A stretch of DNA of 64,000 nucleotides from assembly GCA_938040055.1 (NCBI GenBank), contig CALHWY010000020.1:1-64000 (forward strand), read 5' to 3'. Below, piece by piece: positions 35,190 to 43,214 of this stretch. The notes beneath the pieces were generated by a model. It did no database searches. It saw nothing but the letters and a program-made list of their open reading frames with translations, and had not been told where the DNA came from. Made by a program: the position numbers and the translations under genes. This stretch comes from an uncultured Endomicrobiia bacterium (lineage in GTDB: Bacteria > Elusimicrobiota > Endomicrobiia > Endomicrobiales > Endomicrobiaceae). Within the stretch, counting starts at the first letter, position 1. Every line of letters starts with the position of its first letter.

Positions 35190-35795
35190 TCAAGCACCTT
35201 TTTTCTTAAAAATTTTAAACCTGTTTTCAGTTCCCTGCCTAAGCCTTTTTATATTGGCTCTGTGTTTGTATATCACAAGCAAAGCCACCGCAAAAGCAAA
35301 AATTACGGACTCAAAATGATAGCCGGAAAAAAAAGCCGCCAGAGGAAGCGTCACGGCGGCGCATATTGAGCCCAAAGCCACGTATCCCGAAAGCGTTAAA
35401 ACCGCGGAAAAAACCAATAAAGCCCATAAAGCCGGAACGGGCATTAAAGCCAGAAAAGCGCCGTATCCGGTCGCCACTCCTTTTCCGCCTTTAAACTTTA
35501 AAAACACGGAAAACATATGCCCAGACATAACAGCCGCGACAACCGCCACGGAATATGAAAAAGACGGATTTATGAAAAAAGCAAACCATACGGGAAAAAA
35601 TCCTTTAAGGGCGTCAAGCATAAAAGTCGCAATTCCCGCGCCTTTGCCTACGCTTCTGAAAACATTGGTGGCGCCGGGATTACCGGAGCCGACTTTCCTT
35701 ATGTCGACTTTTCCCGCGGTTTTGCCGATAATATAAGCAAAAGGCACCGAAGCGCACAAATAAGAAAAAAATATATAGCCTGTCTCTAAAACCAT
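35190..35795 (-). CDS. plsY: Glycerol-3-phosphate acyltransferase PlsY
   Basis: Integral membrane enzyme that acylates glycerol 3-phosphate from acyl phosphate. About five membrane segments over 201 residues. The three family motifs are present: VRKVGSGNPGATNVFR-like (DIRKVGSGNPGATNVFRSVG), the FKGGKGVATGYGAFL glycine-rich loop, and the late VIYKHRANIKRLRQGTEN motif. The ATG at 35795 is preferred to an open extension into der. It follows der by 2 bases. Confidence 0.96.
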   Translation of the reverse strand: MVLETGYIFFSYLCASVPFAYIIGKTAGKVDIRKVGSGNPGATNVFRSVGKGAGIATFMLDALKGFFPVWFAFFINPSFSYSVAVVAAVMSGHMFSVFLKFKGGKGVATGYGAFLALMPVPALWALLVFSAVLTLSGYVALGSICAAVTLPLAAFFSGYHFESVIFAFAVALLVIYKHRANIKRLRQGTENRFKIFKKKGA

Positions 35796-35797
35796 AA

Positions 35798-37123
35798 TTA
35801 ATCTTTTTTTCTCCTTTTCGTATAGCAAGGCCTGAACTTGAGCACAATGGGAGTTCCGTAAAAGCCGAATTTCCGTCTTAAAGAATTCTCAAGAAATCTT
35901 TCATAGGAAAAATGCACAAGCTCCATGTCGTTAACCGAGAAAATAAAAACCGGAGGCTTTACCGCGACCTGCGCGTATTCTTTAATCTTGAGCGTTTTTC
36001 CTTTGCTTGTATACGGTTTTTTCGCAACGGCTTCCCTTATCACTTCGTTAAGTTCCTGCTGCGAAAGCTTTTTTGAATGCTGTCCGAAAACAAGTTCTGC
36101 CTCGCTGAAAACTTTTTCAAGGCGCTGGCCGGTTTTAGCCGAAATAAATATCACGCCGGCCCAGTCCATAAACTTCATCCTGTGTTTAAGCTCGGAGACA
36201 AAAAATTTTGCGGCTTCTTCCCTGTTTTCCGTTAAATCCCATTTATTTACGGCAACTATCACCGGCTTGCGTTTTTCTATCAGAAGTCTGGCTATCTTGA
36301 CTTCGGTTTCTCCTATACCCTGAGAAGCGTCCGCCACAAGAACGGCCACATCGGAATCTTCTATGGCGTAACTTGCGCTTAAAGACGAAAGGTATTCCAT
36401 ATCGTCTTTCATTTTGGCACCCCTGTGCATGCCGGCCGTGTCAATAAGAATATAATCCTTATCGTTTATTTTAACGTGAGCCGTGATTGAATCTCTTGTC
36501 GTTCCCGGCAAATTATGAACTATGCTTCTTTCCTCTTTCGCGGCCGCATTTAAAAAAGACGATTTGCCGACATTCGGTTTGCCGACCAGTATTATTTTCA
36601 GCAGATCCTGCGTTTTTTTAAGGCTTCTGTCATATTTTATATTTTTCCAGACAATATCGAGAAGATCGTTTATGCTTCTTCCGTGATTGGCCGATATCAT
36701 TACCAGTTCGTCAAAACCGAGTTCGTAAAATTCATAAGCTTTGGATTCTTCGGCTCGGGTGTCTATTTTGTTTACCGCCAGAACGGTTTTTTTCCGGCTC
36801 ATGCGTATCTGCCGCGCTATCTGCTTATCGACGGGATGCACTCCGGTTTTTCCGTCGGCGACGAAAATTACGATATCCGCCTGCGCTACGGCCGCGTCCA
36901 GTTGTTTCGCCATCTCTTTTGAAAAAACGGATTCGTCGCTTGACCAGCCGGCAGTGTCGGTCACTATGAATTTCTTGTCTTTCCAGCTCACTTCATAATC
37001 GTTTCTGTCGCGCGTAGTTCCAGGAGTTTTGTGGATAATGGCTTTCTTACGCCCTATGAATCTGTTAAAAAGCGTGGATTTGCCCACATTAGGCCTGCCG
37101 ACTATAGCAACTTTTTTAAGCAT
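35798..37123 (-). CDS. der: GTPase Der (EngA)
   Basis: Essential GTPase in 50S subunit assembly. Two tandem GTPase domains are visible, with P-loops GRPNVGKSTLFNR (about residue 8) and GKPNVGKSSFLNA (about residue 185) and NKxD motifs in each (AVNKIDTR, AVNKWDLT). A C-terminal KH-like domain follows. 441 residues is standard. It starts 2 bases after hflX stops. Confidence 0.98.
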   Translation of the reverse strand: MLKKVAIVGRPNVGKSTLFNRFIGRKKAIIHKTPGTTRDRNDYEVSWKDKKFIVTDTAGWSSDESVFSKEMAKQLDAAVAQADIVIFVADGKTGVHPVDKQIARQIRMSRKKTVLAVNKIDTRAEESKAYEFYELGFDELVMISANHGRSINDLLDIVWKNIKYDRSLKKTQDLLKIILVGKPNVGKSSFLNAAAKEERSIVHNLPGTTRDSITAHVKINDKDYILIDTAGMHRGAKMKDDMEYLSSLSASYAIEDSDVAVLVADASQGIGETEVKIARLLIEKRKPVIVAVNKWDLTENREEAAKFFVSELKHRMKFMDWAGVIFISAKTGQRLEKVFSEAELVFGQHSKKLSQQELNEVIREAVAKKPYTSKGKTLKIKEYAQVAVKPPVFIFSVNDMELVHFSYERFLENSLRRKFGFYGTPIVLKFRPCYTKRRKKD

Positions 37124-37125
37124 TT

Positions 37126-38379
37126 TTAATCCTTAACTCCGCGTTCTTTCAATATATTTTTAATTTTTTCCCAATTCCGGCGGCAACATTCGAATTTTAT
37201 CTCTATGTAGTCTTTTTTATAATTTATATCTTTTACATTCGCCAGTTTATAAAAACCGCTTATGATTTCCTGGTTTGCGTAATCCAGCTTTATTTTGTGG
37301 ACAAAGTGCCGTGGCACGACTATTTTTTCAACAGCTTTCAAAAGCCCGGCTATTGCGTGCGAATTTTTCGCGCAGATAATATGCGAATCCCGCGTTTTTA
37401 AAGCGTTTATTACATAAGGATCGGCTTTATCCGCTTTATTGTATACGTTTATTACGGGAATTCCCTGCGCCCCGATATCTTTCAGCACATCCTCGACCGT
37501 TTTTATCCGCTTATTCCTGTCAGGATTTGAAATGTCTATAATGTGAAGAATGCAGTCCGCTCTCAGAATTTCTTCCATTGTCGACCTGAACGCCGCTATC
37601 AAATCATGAGGCAGCTTATTTATAAATCCGACCGTATCGGTAAAAAGAACATTTCTTCCGCCGGGAAGCCTGACTTTTCTTGTAACGGGGTCGAGCGTCG
37701 CAAAAAGCTTATCGTCGGCGTATATATCGCTTTTTGACAGATTTTTCAAAAGAGTGGATTTTCCGGCATTAGTATATCCCGCAATCGCGACTTCCGGCAG
37801 ATCGGCATTCTTTCTGCCGCCGCGCTGCGTATCCCTTCTGTTTTTGATCTTTTTTATCTCTCTGTCAAGCTCGGCTATTCTGTCTCTTATAACCCTTTTA
37901 TCGCTTTCAATCTTTCTTTCTCCAGGACCGCGCCTGGTACCGATGCCTCCCGATTGGCTGTCAAGATTCACGCCCTGGTTGGCAAGTCTCGCGCTTGCAT
38001 AAGCAAGCTCGGCTCTTTCAACCTGAAGTTTGCCTTCTTTTGTCCTTGCCCTGAAAGCGAAAATATCAAGAATTACTCTAGTTCTGTCAATAACTCCGGC
38101 TTCTATTATTTTTTCAAGATTTCTCTGTTGTATGGGCTTGAGCTGGTCGTCGAAAACAACTCCCGCGGCTTTTGTGACGCCCAGCAGTTCTTTTATCTCA
38201 AGCGCTTTGCCTTTTCCTATAAAACAGGCGGCGTCCGGAACATCTCTTTTCTGCACAATCTTTCCCAGAGTAACCGCTCCGGCAGTAAGGCAGAGACTTT
38301 CAAGTTCGTCAAGAGAGTTTTCAACTTCAGCTCTTGTTTTGTCTTTAGTCTCAAGCCCTGCCAAAATTACTTTTTCCAT
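37126..38379 (-). CDS. hflX: Ribosome-associated GTPase HflX
   Basis: GTPase that splits or rescues stalled ribosomes. The N-terminal HflX-specific domain covers about residues 1-190 and includes the VFDDQLKPIQQRNLE block and the glycine-rich linker SQSGGIGTRRGPGE. The GTPase domain has P-loop GYTNAGKSTLLKN, switch DTVGFINKLP and NKAD. 417 residues is usual. The start has no Shine-Dalgarno sequence. A candidate promoter with TAAAAT at 38393-38388 lies only 8 bases ahead of the ATG, so a leaderless mRNA is possible. Confidence 0.96.
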   Translation of the reverse strand: MEKVILAGLETKDKTRAEVENSLDELESLCLTAGAVTLGKIVQKRDVPDAACFIGKGKALEIKELLGVTKAAGVVFDDQLKPIQQRNLEKIIEAGVIDRTRVILDIFAFRARTKEGKLQVERAELAYASARLANQGVNLDSQSGGIGTRRGPGERKIESDKRVIRDRIAELDREIKKIKNRRDTQRGGRKNADLPEVAIAGYTNAGKSTLLKNLSKSDIYADDKLFATLDPVTRKVRLPGGRNVLFTDTVGFINKLPHDLIAAFRSTMEEILRADCILHIIDISNPDRNKRIKTVEDVLKDIGAQGIPVINVYNKADKADPYVINALKTRDSHIICAKNSHAIAGLLKAVEKIVVPRHFVHKIKLDYANQEIISGFYKLANVKDINYKKDYIEIKFECCRRNWEKIKNILKERGVKD

Positions 38380-38387
38380 TGGAAAAG

Positions 38388-38416
38388 ATTTTATAATATT
38401 ATTATTTCTTTTACAA
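38388..38416 (-). promoter_or_regulatory. Candidate hflX promoter almost abutting the start codon
   Basis: TTGTAA (38416-38411), 17-base spacer, TAAAAT (38393-38388). The ATG begins 8 bases after the -10 box. The region is AT-rich, so alternative -10 boxes a few bases upstream (TAATAT) are possible. Confidence 0.5.
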
Positions 38417-38590
38417 TAAATTCAAATCAAAAAAATTATTCAATTTTCAATCATAAAACAATACGAATCATTTTTCCGGCATCTTTTTGCGGCGCAGCCG
38501 GACATGCGTAAAGCAATAAAACGTTTTTTGCCGCAAATTAAACTTTATTTTTATTTTTGCGAACGCCGGCAGCATTAAAAATATTATTGT

Positions 38591-38619
38591 TTGAAATACG
38601 GTTTACATTTTAGTACAAT
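38591..38619 (+). promoter_or_regulatory. Promoter of the plus-strand secreted coiled-coil gene
   Basis: TTGAAA (38591-38596), 17-base spacer, TACAAT (38614-38619). Transcription would begin near 38626, giving a leader of about 74 bases that ends in GGGAGG before the ATG at 38699. Confidence 0.7.
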
Positions 38620-38698
38620 AGTTTGACATTTTTTGACAGATAACGGTTTTTTATGCGGATGCGCCTGAAAAACAAAATTTATACGGGAGGAATTCATT

Positions 38699-39163
38699 AT
38701 GAAAAAAACAGCCGTTTTATTGTGCGGTATTTTCATTTTTACGTCTTTGCCTTTTGCGTGTGCGGACGTAGCGGCGGATAATGCGGCAAAAGAAAAAAGC
38801 GCCAAAACCGTTTCAATGAAAAAAATAAAAGAAATTTATCATCAAGAGCTTAAAGCGCTTATAAATAAGCATAAAGATTCTTCCGAAGAAGAAAAAATTT
38901 TAATAAAGGACGAAATAAAGAAGCTTATTGCGCAATATACGGAAAAAGATTTATCATATAAAAAAGAAAAACTTGAAAAATACAGGATAAAAACGCAAAA
39001 ACTTGAAAAAGAAATCGCCGGCGTAGAAAACGATAAAAAAGCTTTCATAAATAAAAAAGCCGATTTTTATCTGAGCGATGAGGGACAAAAAAAGCTCAGA
39101 AAGATAAACGAAAAGAAAGAAGCGCCCGCTAAAAAAGCAAATATGAAAAAAATTAATAAATAA
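38699..39163 (+). CDS. Small secreted lysine-rich coiled-coil protein
   Basis: The only convincing protein gene on the plus strand. The 154-residue product has a signal peptide (about residues 1-22, cleaved near FACA-D), then an extremely lysine/glutamate-rich helical region (about 40-130) with coiled-coil character, and a basic tail ending KKANMKKINK. No domain family is recognised; overall shape recalls periplasmic OmpH/Skp-like or spacer proteins, without sequence proof. It has its own promoter, a GGGAGG ribosome-binding site and a strong terminator, so it is monocistronic and probably separately regulated. High lysine content may reflect DNA, LPS or envelope-polyanion contact, which is speculation. 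Confidence 0.85.
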   Translation: MKKTAVLLCGIFIFTSLPFACADVAADNAAKEKSAKTVSMKKIKEIYHQELKALINKHKDSSEEEKILIKDEIKKLIAQYTEKDLSYKKEKLEKYRIKTQKLEKEIAGVENDKKAFINKKADFYLSDEGQKKLRKINEKKEAPAKKANMKKINK

Positions 39164-39182
39164 TGCAAATAACGGATAAAAA

Positions 39183-39212
39183 CCTCCGCGCTTAAAAATG
39201 CGGAGGCTTTTT
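39183..39212 (+). terminator. Intrinsic terminator of the plus-strand gene
   Basis: CCTCCGC, a 10-base loop, GCGGAGG, then CTTTTTAT, starting 20 bases after the stop codon. A textbook rho-independent terminator. Confidence 0.9.
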
Positions 39213-39971
39213 ATATGAATTTATAAAAAAGTGCCGAAACAACTTTGCTCATTTTTTCGCAAAACAGATCCGTCCGCAATACGGGCTCTTATCTTTTGAA
39301 ATTATTATTTTAGGTGCAATTTCAAAAAAAATTTTTTTTGCATATAAAACAGCCGCTGTTTCCGTATAGGCAAAAAGTTTCGGCCGTAAAATATTACCGA
39401 ATCCGGACAAAAACAAATGCGCAAATTTATTTTCAACAATCAAATCGACAACCGTCTCGTTTTCCGTAAGCGAAATCAGCGGGTTATATATGGCGGATAC
39501 GGCCGCGGCCTTTATATCAATCTTCCGTGAACGAAAACAACGGATTATATCAGGCTGATATCCATAAAATCAACCTGTTTTTTTATCCGGTTTTCTCCAT
39601 CGCAAAAGCATAATTATTGACAAGCCCCTAGCAAGCGTACAGCCGCAATGCCATCCGGCAGATTTATATCTCCAATCATATTGCTGATTATACGGACTTT
39701 CAAAGACAGGCGGAGTAATCGTCCCGGAACTCAAATCATTAATTATATATGCTTTCAAAGAACCCGCCGCTAAACATTGATAATACGGTCAAGGCAGACA
39801 TACAAAAACGCCGTCCTCGCCTATAAACTTCTTCCGCCGGACTTTGCGGACTTTTTCCTCATTTTGCGTCCGGCCGTTATATCGGATTTTATTCCCGGCA
39901 AAAAAAACCGCGGCAGGGAAAAATATCCGCCTTGCCCATTGAAAACAAAATTTTTTCTTCCGGAAAAATCT
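39213..39971. other. Gene-free stretch
   Basis: About 750 bases without a supported gene. Short minus-strand frames at 39249-39443 and 39570-39758 lack ribosome-binding sites and recognisable families. The second (62 codons) has a protein-like stretch containing TPPVFESPYNQQYDWRY and could be a decayed gene remnant, but nothing confirms it. Confidence 0.4.
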
Positions 39972-41315
39972 TTACCGCCCGCTGACGTGCCCGGCTTTAT
40001 TATACAGGGACATCTCTATCTCTTCCAAAGATTTTCCTTTTGTTTCAAAAACTTTAAACTTTACGAATAATATCGAAAGCACGGCCATTATCAAATAAAA
40101 AATAAAAAGATTGGTATTGAATTTTTCAAGAAGCACAGGAAAAGTCAGCGCTACTATCAAATTAGCCGTCCAGTTGGACACGCTGCTCAGCCCCACTCCA
40201 AGCCCTCTTATTTTTAAAGGAAAAACTTCGCCTATCATTATCCACATAACCGGCCCCCAGGTGGAAGCAAAAAAGAAAATATAAAGACCTAAAGCCGCAA
40301 TTGTTATATAAGCCGCCATAGAAGCATGCACTTTCGCGGTAAAACTTAAAACAAGCAAAGCGAAAGCCATTCCCGAACTTCCTATTATCAGCATTGTTCT
40401 GCGGCCTATTTTATCCATAATAAACAATGCGAACACGGTAACTATAACGTTTAACGCGCCGATGCCGACGGTGCTCAAAATCGCCGCGGAATCGCCAAGC
40501 CCTATATCCTTTAAAATAGTAGGGGCATAATAAATAACCGTATTGCAGCCTATAATCTGCTGGAAAACGGCAAGTCCTATTCCTATTATAAGCGCGGGAC
40601 GCACCCAGACGGCAAAAAGCTCTTTAAAACCGCCGCTTTCTTTTGTACTGCTTTCTTTTATATCATTTATTTCTTTGTCGATATCGCCGCCGCTTCTTAG
40701 CCTGCTTAAAATATCAAAAGCCTCTTTTTCTTTTCCTTTGCTTATAAGCCAGCGCGGACTTTCCGGCAAAAATACCGTGCCTGCAAAAAGTATCACGGCG
40801 GGTATCGTCGCAAAACCAAGCATAAGGCGCCAGTTCCAGTGCGCGTTTGCAAAAGCGAAATTGATTATATAAGCCGTAAGAATGCCGATGGTTATCATAA
40901 GCTGGTTTAAAGTCGAAAGAGAGCCTCTTAATCTTGCCGGAGCCATTTCCGCAAGATATACTGGCACAAGCGCGGAAGCGCCGCCTACGGCTGTGCCCAG
41001 AAAAACCCTTGAAAGAATCAGTATAAAAGCATTGGGAGCGCAGGCAGACGCCAATGCGCCAAGCCCGAATATAGCCGAAGCCGCCAGAACCATCTTTTTT
41101 CTTCCGTATCTGTCCGACAAAGTGCCTATAAAAGCCGCTCCGATTATCGCCCCCAGAAGTATAGAGCTTACTACCACTCCTTTTTCAAGCGATGATAAAG
41201 CCATATCCGTCTCAATAAATAAAATCGCGCCGGAAATGACGCCTGTATCGTAACCGAAAAGAAGCCCGCCTAAAGCTCCGAAAAAGAATACAAAGCCGTT
41301 AGCAATTTTTTTCAT
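39972..41315 (-). CDS. Sugar porter (MFS, GalP/XylE-like) proton symporter
   Basis: Twelve-segment major facilitator of the sugar porter family, 447 residues. Signature motifs are all present: GGLLFGYDTGVISGA in TM1, DRYGRKKM after TM2, PESPRWLISKGK after TM6, DKIGRRTM in the second half and PVMWIMIGEVFPLKIRG in TM10. These imply proton-coupled uptake of a hexose or pentose; the exact sugar cannot be read. It is monocistronic with its own promoter. With the PTS and GH57 genes further right it adds to a sugar-using lifestyle. Confidence 0.93.
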   Translation of the reverse strand: MKKIANGFVFFFGALGGLLFGYDTGVISGAILFIETDMALSSLEKGVVVSSILLGAIIGAAFIGTLSDRYGRKKMVLAASAIFGLGALASACAPNAFILILSRVFLGTAVGGASALVPVYLAEMAPARLRGSLSTLNQLMITIGILTAYIINFAFANAHWNWRLMLGFATIPAVILFAGTVFLPESPRWLISKGKEKEAFDILSRLRSGGDIDKEINDIKESSTKESGGFKELFAVWVRPALIIGIGLAVFQQIIGCNTVIYYAPTILKDIGLGDSAAILSTVGIGALNVIVTVFALFIMDKIGRRTMLIIGSSGMAFALLVLSFTAKVHASMAAYITIAALGLYIFFFASTWGPVMWIMIGEVFPLKIRGLGVGLSSVSNWTANLIVALTFPVLLEKFNTNLFIFYLIMAVLSILFVKFKVFETKGKSLEEIEMSLYNKAGHVSGR

Positions 41316-41352
41316 TTTAAGTCTCCGTTTACATTATTGTGAAGACGTAAAT

Positions 41353-41381
41353 ACTATACCTTAATTTATTAAAAATACCAA
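41353..41381 (-). promoter_or_regulatory. Promoter of the sugar porter gene
   Basis: TTGGTA (41381-41376), 17-base spacer, TATAGT (41358-41353), leaving a leader of about 30 bases that ends in CGGAGA before the ATG. Confidence 0.65.
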
Positions 41382-42344
41382 TTATTTTCGTTAAATAAAA
41401 CAGCGTTTTTTATCTTCGGCAAATAAATCGGCATGCAAACAAATAAAAAAATGCAAATACAAATGCCATCGGTCCGGCAGAGAGTTAAGGTTTGCGGGAT
41501 ATGTAAAATTTTTCAGCAAGAACGCAAAAAAACCGGCAAAGATTAATTAATCGGGATTTTACAAATAAAAATTCGTAAATTAAAGGCATATGATATAAAA
41601 GCGGTAAAAAAACTTAAAGACATTCGCAAAAACAATAAAGCATTTCCGTTCGAAAAATTATTTACAGCCGTAATGGCCGTTTTACTTCCGACCTGAACAA
41701 AAAACGCGTAAAATATAAAAAGCGGCACTGTGTTATTGGACGAAGAAGCTTTTTAATATGATAACTTACCGTAAAACAAAGCCGGGCGTCCATCATAATA
41801 AACAAAAAAATTTTTTCAATAAATATCCGGCCCGGCCGCGCTTATATAATGCCGGAAAGAATAATTCTTATCCGTATATGCCGGCGGATTTTTCAAACCC
41901 GCCGTTATCATTTTATTTCCGCTTTTGCAGGATGTCTGCGCGGGCTTTAAATACCGCTTTTAGGTCTGCAAAAAATTATAAAAATAAATAAGGACTTAAG
42001 AATCAGCCGGGAAACAAGCGGTGAAATACCGTTCCGGCAATATTTTACGCGGTTTATGATTATTTAGCGAGCGGACATTTAAAAAACGGAATTTTGAAAT
42101 TGCATTCGTAAAATCAAAAATTCATAAAAAAAAGAAACCGGCCGAAAACCGGCTCCGCGTTTATTTTTTAGTTTATAGAACTACAATAAATAGCCTTATT
42201 CAAAAGCACCAAATTGCCTATTCTAAAGCCCGCCGCTCGTTTTTTTTTGCTATCTGCAAAACTCAAAACAGCGCTTCGCCGAATAATAATAAAGCCCTTT
42301 TAGCAGACTCTTTATTATTTATAAATTTATGAAGCGGCGAGAGA
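41382..42344. other. Gene-free stretch
   Basis: About 960 AT-rich bases with no supported gene. Small frames at 41543-41728 (minus, hydrophobic) and 41758-41991 (plus) have no ribosome-binding site or family signature. Near 42129-42153 the minus strand forms a CCGG-rich hairpin followed by UUUCUUUUUUUU, an intrinsic terminator with no gene obviously feeding it; it may back up the tRNA-Gly terminator. Confidence 0.45.
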
Positions 42345-42346
42345 AA

Positions 42347-42376
42347 AGAAAAAACTCCGATTTTACTCGGAGTTTT
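42347..42376 (-). terminator. Terminator downstream of tRNA-Gly
   Basis: AAAACTCCGA-GTAAAA-TCGGAGTTTT on the minus strand: a 10-base-pair stem with A- and T-rich arms that can act in either direction. It is followed by TTCTTTTC on the minus strand. Confidence 0.75.
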
Positions 42377-42472
42377 GAATTTATTCATTATAAGCGGGCG
42401 ATCGGATTTGTTGATGTTGATAGGCAAAGGGAAAGAACGGAGTTTTGAATTTATTCATTATAAGCGGGCGAT
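42368..42472. repeat. 35-base direct repeat containing the 3' end of tRNA-Gly
   Basis: Positions 42368-42402 and 42438-42472 are identical over 35 bases (period 70). The right copy contains the last 9 bases of tRNA-Gly and the 26 bases beyond it. The left copy repeats the same tRNA end without the rest of the gene and runs into the terminator arm CGGAGTTTT. Repeated tRNA 3' ends are typical of integration scars or local duplication. No integrase gene is present nearby. Confidence 0.9.
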
Positions 42473-42534
42473 GGGACTTGAACCCACGACCTTCTCGTTG
42501 GCAACGAGACGTTCTACCGCTGAACTACACCCGC
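42463..42534 (-). tRNA. tRNA-Gly (GCC)
   Basis: Acceptor GCGGGTG/CGCCCGC, D-arm with AGCGGTAGA, anticodon stem TCTCG/CGAGA around TTGCCAA (anticodon GCC), T-arm GTGGG-TTCAAGT-CCCAT. CCA is not encoded. It lies about 135 bases downstream of tRNA-Leu and is probably in the same transcript. Confidence 0.96.
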
Positions 42535-42670
42535 ATGGCGACTACGAATTTCAAATTACTGTTTACGAACTGCGTTTATATATCACAAAATATCTTTCAA
42601 TTTTAAAATTACTTTTTTTATTACTTTATGTTTTTTCGTAATTCGTCATTAATAAATTTTAATTGTTTTC

Positions 42671-42755
42671 TGGTGCTGAGGGCGGGACTTGAACCCGCAT
42701 CCCGTTAAGGACACGCCCCTCAAACGTGCGCGTATGCCAATTCCGCCACCTCAGC
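42671..42755 (-). tRNA. tRNA-Leu (GAG)
   Basis: Class II tRNA with a long variable arm: acceptor GCTGAGG/CCTCAGC, D-arm with AATTGGCATAC, anticodon stem CACGT/GCGTG around TTGAGGG (anticodon GAG), variable arm TGTCCTTAACGGGAT and T-arm GCGGG-TTCAAGT-CCCGC. Encoded CCA, unlike the Pro and Gly genes here. It starts 7 bases after the secG stop; E. coli also has a GAG tRNA-Leu directly after secG. Confidence 0.96.
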
Positions 42756-42762
42756 GTAAATT

Positions 42763-43071
42763 TTACCGTACAGGATCCTGTGGAGCAGACACAGGTATAT
42801 TAGAGAGCTGGTTTACTACCGACATCATACTCATGTTCGTTGAAACTTTTGTAAGAGTAAGGGAGGTAAACATAAATATGCACGCCATGGCGACAGTGAG
42901 CTTCTTTATAAAAGCCATGCCGGAAGAAGCATTGAATATCTGGTCGGAACCGCCTCCTCCGAAAATTCCCGCCATGCCTCCGCTCTTTCCCGCCTGCAAA
43001 AGAACGACAAGTATAAGACCGCAGCAAACCGCATAATGCACAAACTGTAATAGATGGTATACTATATTCAT
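42763..43071 (-). CDS. secG: Preprotein translocase subunit SecG
   Basis: Small Sec translocon subunit that aids SecYEG/SecA export. 102 residues with two membrane helices (about 8-26 and 53-75), separated by the family loop LLQAGKSGGMAGIFGGGGSDQIFNASSG. The ATG at 43071 (MNIVYHLL) is the only sensible start; an open extension to 43092 crosses the promoter. A perfect -10 box ends 9 bases ahead of this ATG, so its mRNA is probably leaderless. It is followed by tRNA-Leu. Confidence 0.94.
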   Translation of the reverse strand: MNIVYHLLQFVHYAVCCGLILVVLLQAGKSGGMAGIFGGGGSDQIFNASSGMAFIKKLTVAMACIFMFTSLTLTKVSTNMSMMSVVNQLSNIPVSAPQDPVR

Positions 43072-43080
43072 GATTTTGAG

Positions 43081-43109
43081 ATTATACAACAAAAGTTTTT
43101 ATTTGTCAA
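43081..43109 (-). promoter_or_regulatory. Consensus sigma-70 promoter of secG
   Basis: TTGACA (43109-43104), 17-base spacer, TATAAT (43086-43081): both hexamers perfect. Transcription is predicted to start 2-4 bases before the secG ATG. Confidence 0.9.
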
Positions 43110-43162
43110 TTTCTCATTGTTATTTATAATCTTGTCAGGTTAAAAACCGGTTCCCCGACATT

Positions 43163-43203
43163 CCGGATGCCGGCTTTAGGCGTCAAAGCCGGCGCTTATC
43201 CGG
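43163..43203 (-). repeat. Long inverted repeat after pgk
   Basis: CCGGAT and GCCGGCTTT arms face AAAGCCGGC and ATCCGG around a short loop, forming one long hairpin about 12 bases beyond the pgk stop. No U-run follows directly, so it may stabilise the mRNA 3' end or terminate weakly. Confidence 0.65.
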
Positions 43204-43214
43204 AAAATTTTTGT

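Noticed and set aside
42160..42345. Open tail of about 43 codons on the minus strand ending near 42172
   Set aside because: It looks protein-like but has no start codon and a stop close upstream; too short to call a pseudogene.
42368..42472. Full mobile element or attL/attR pair at tRNA-Gly
   Set aside because: No integrase, transposase or foreign-looking cargo between or beside the repeats; only the duplication itself is supported.
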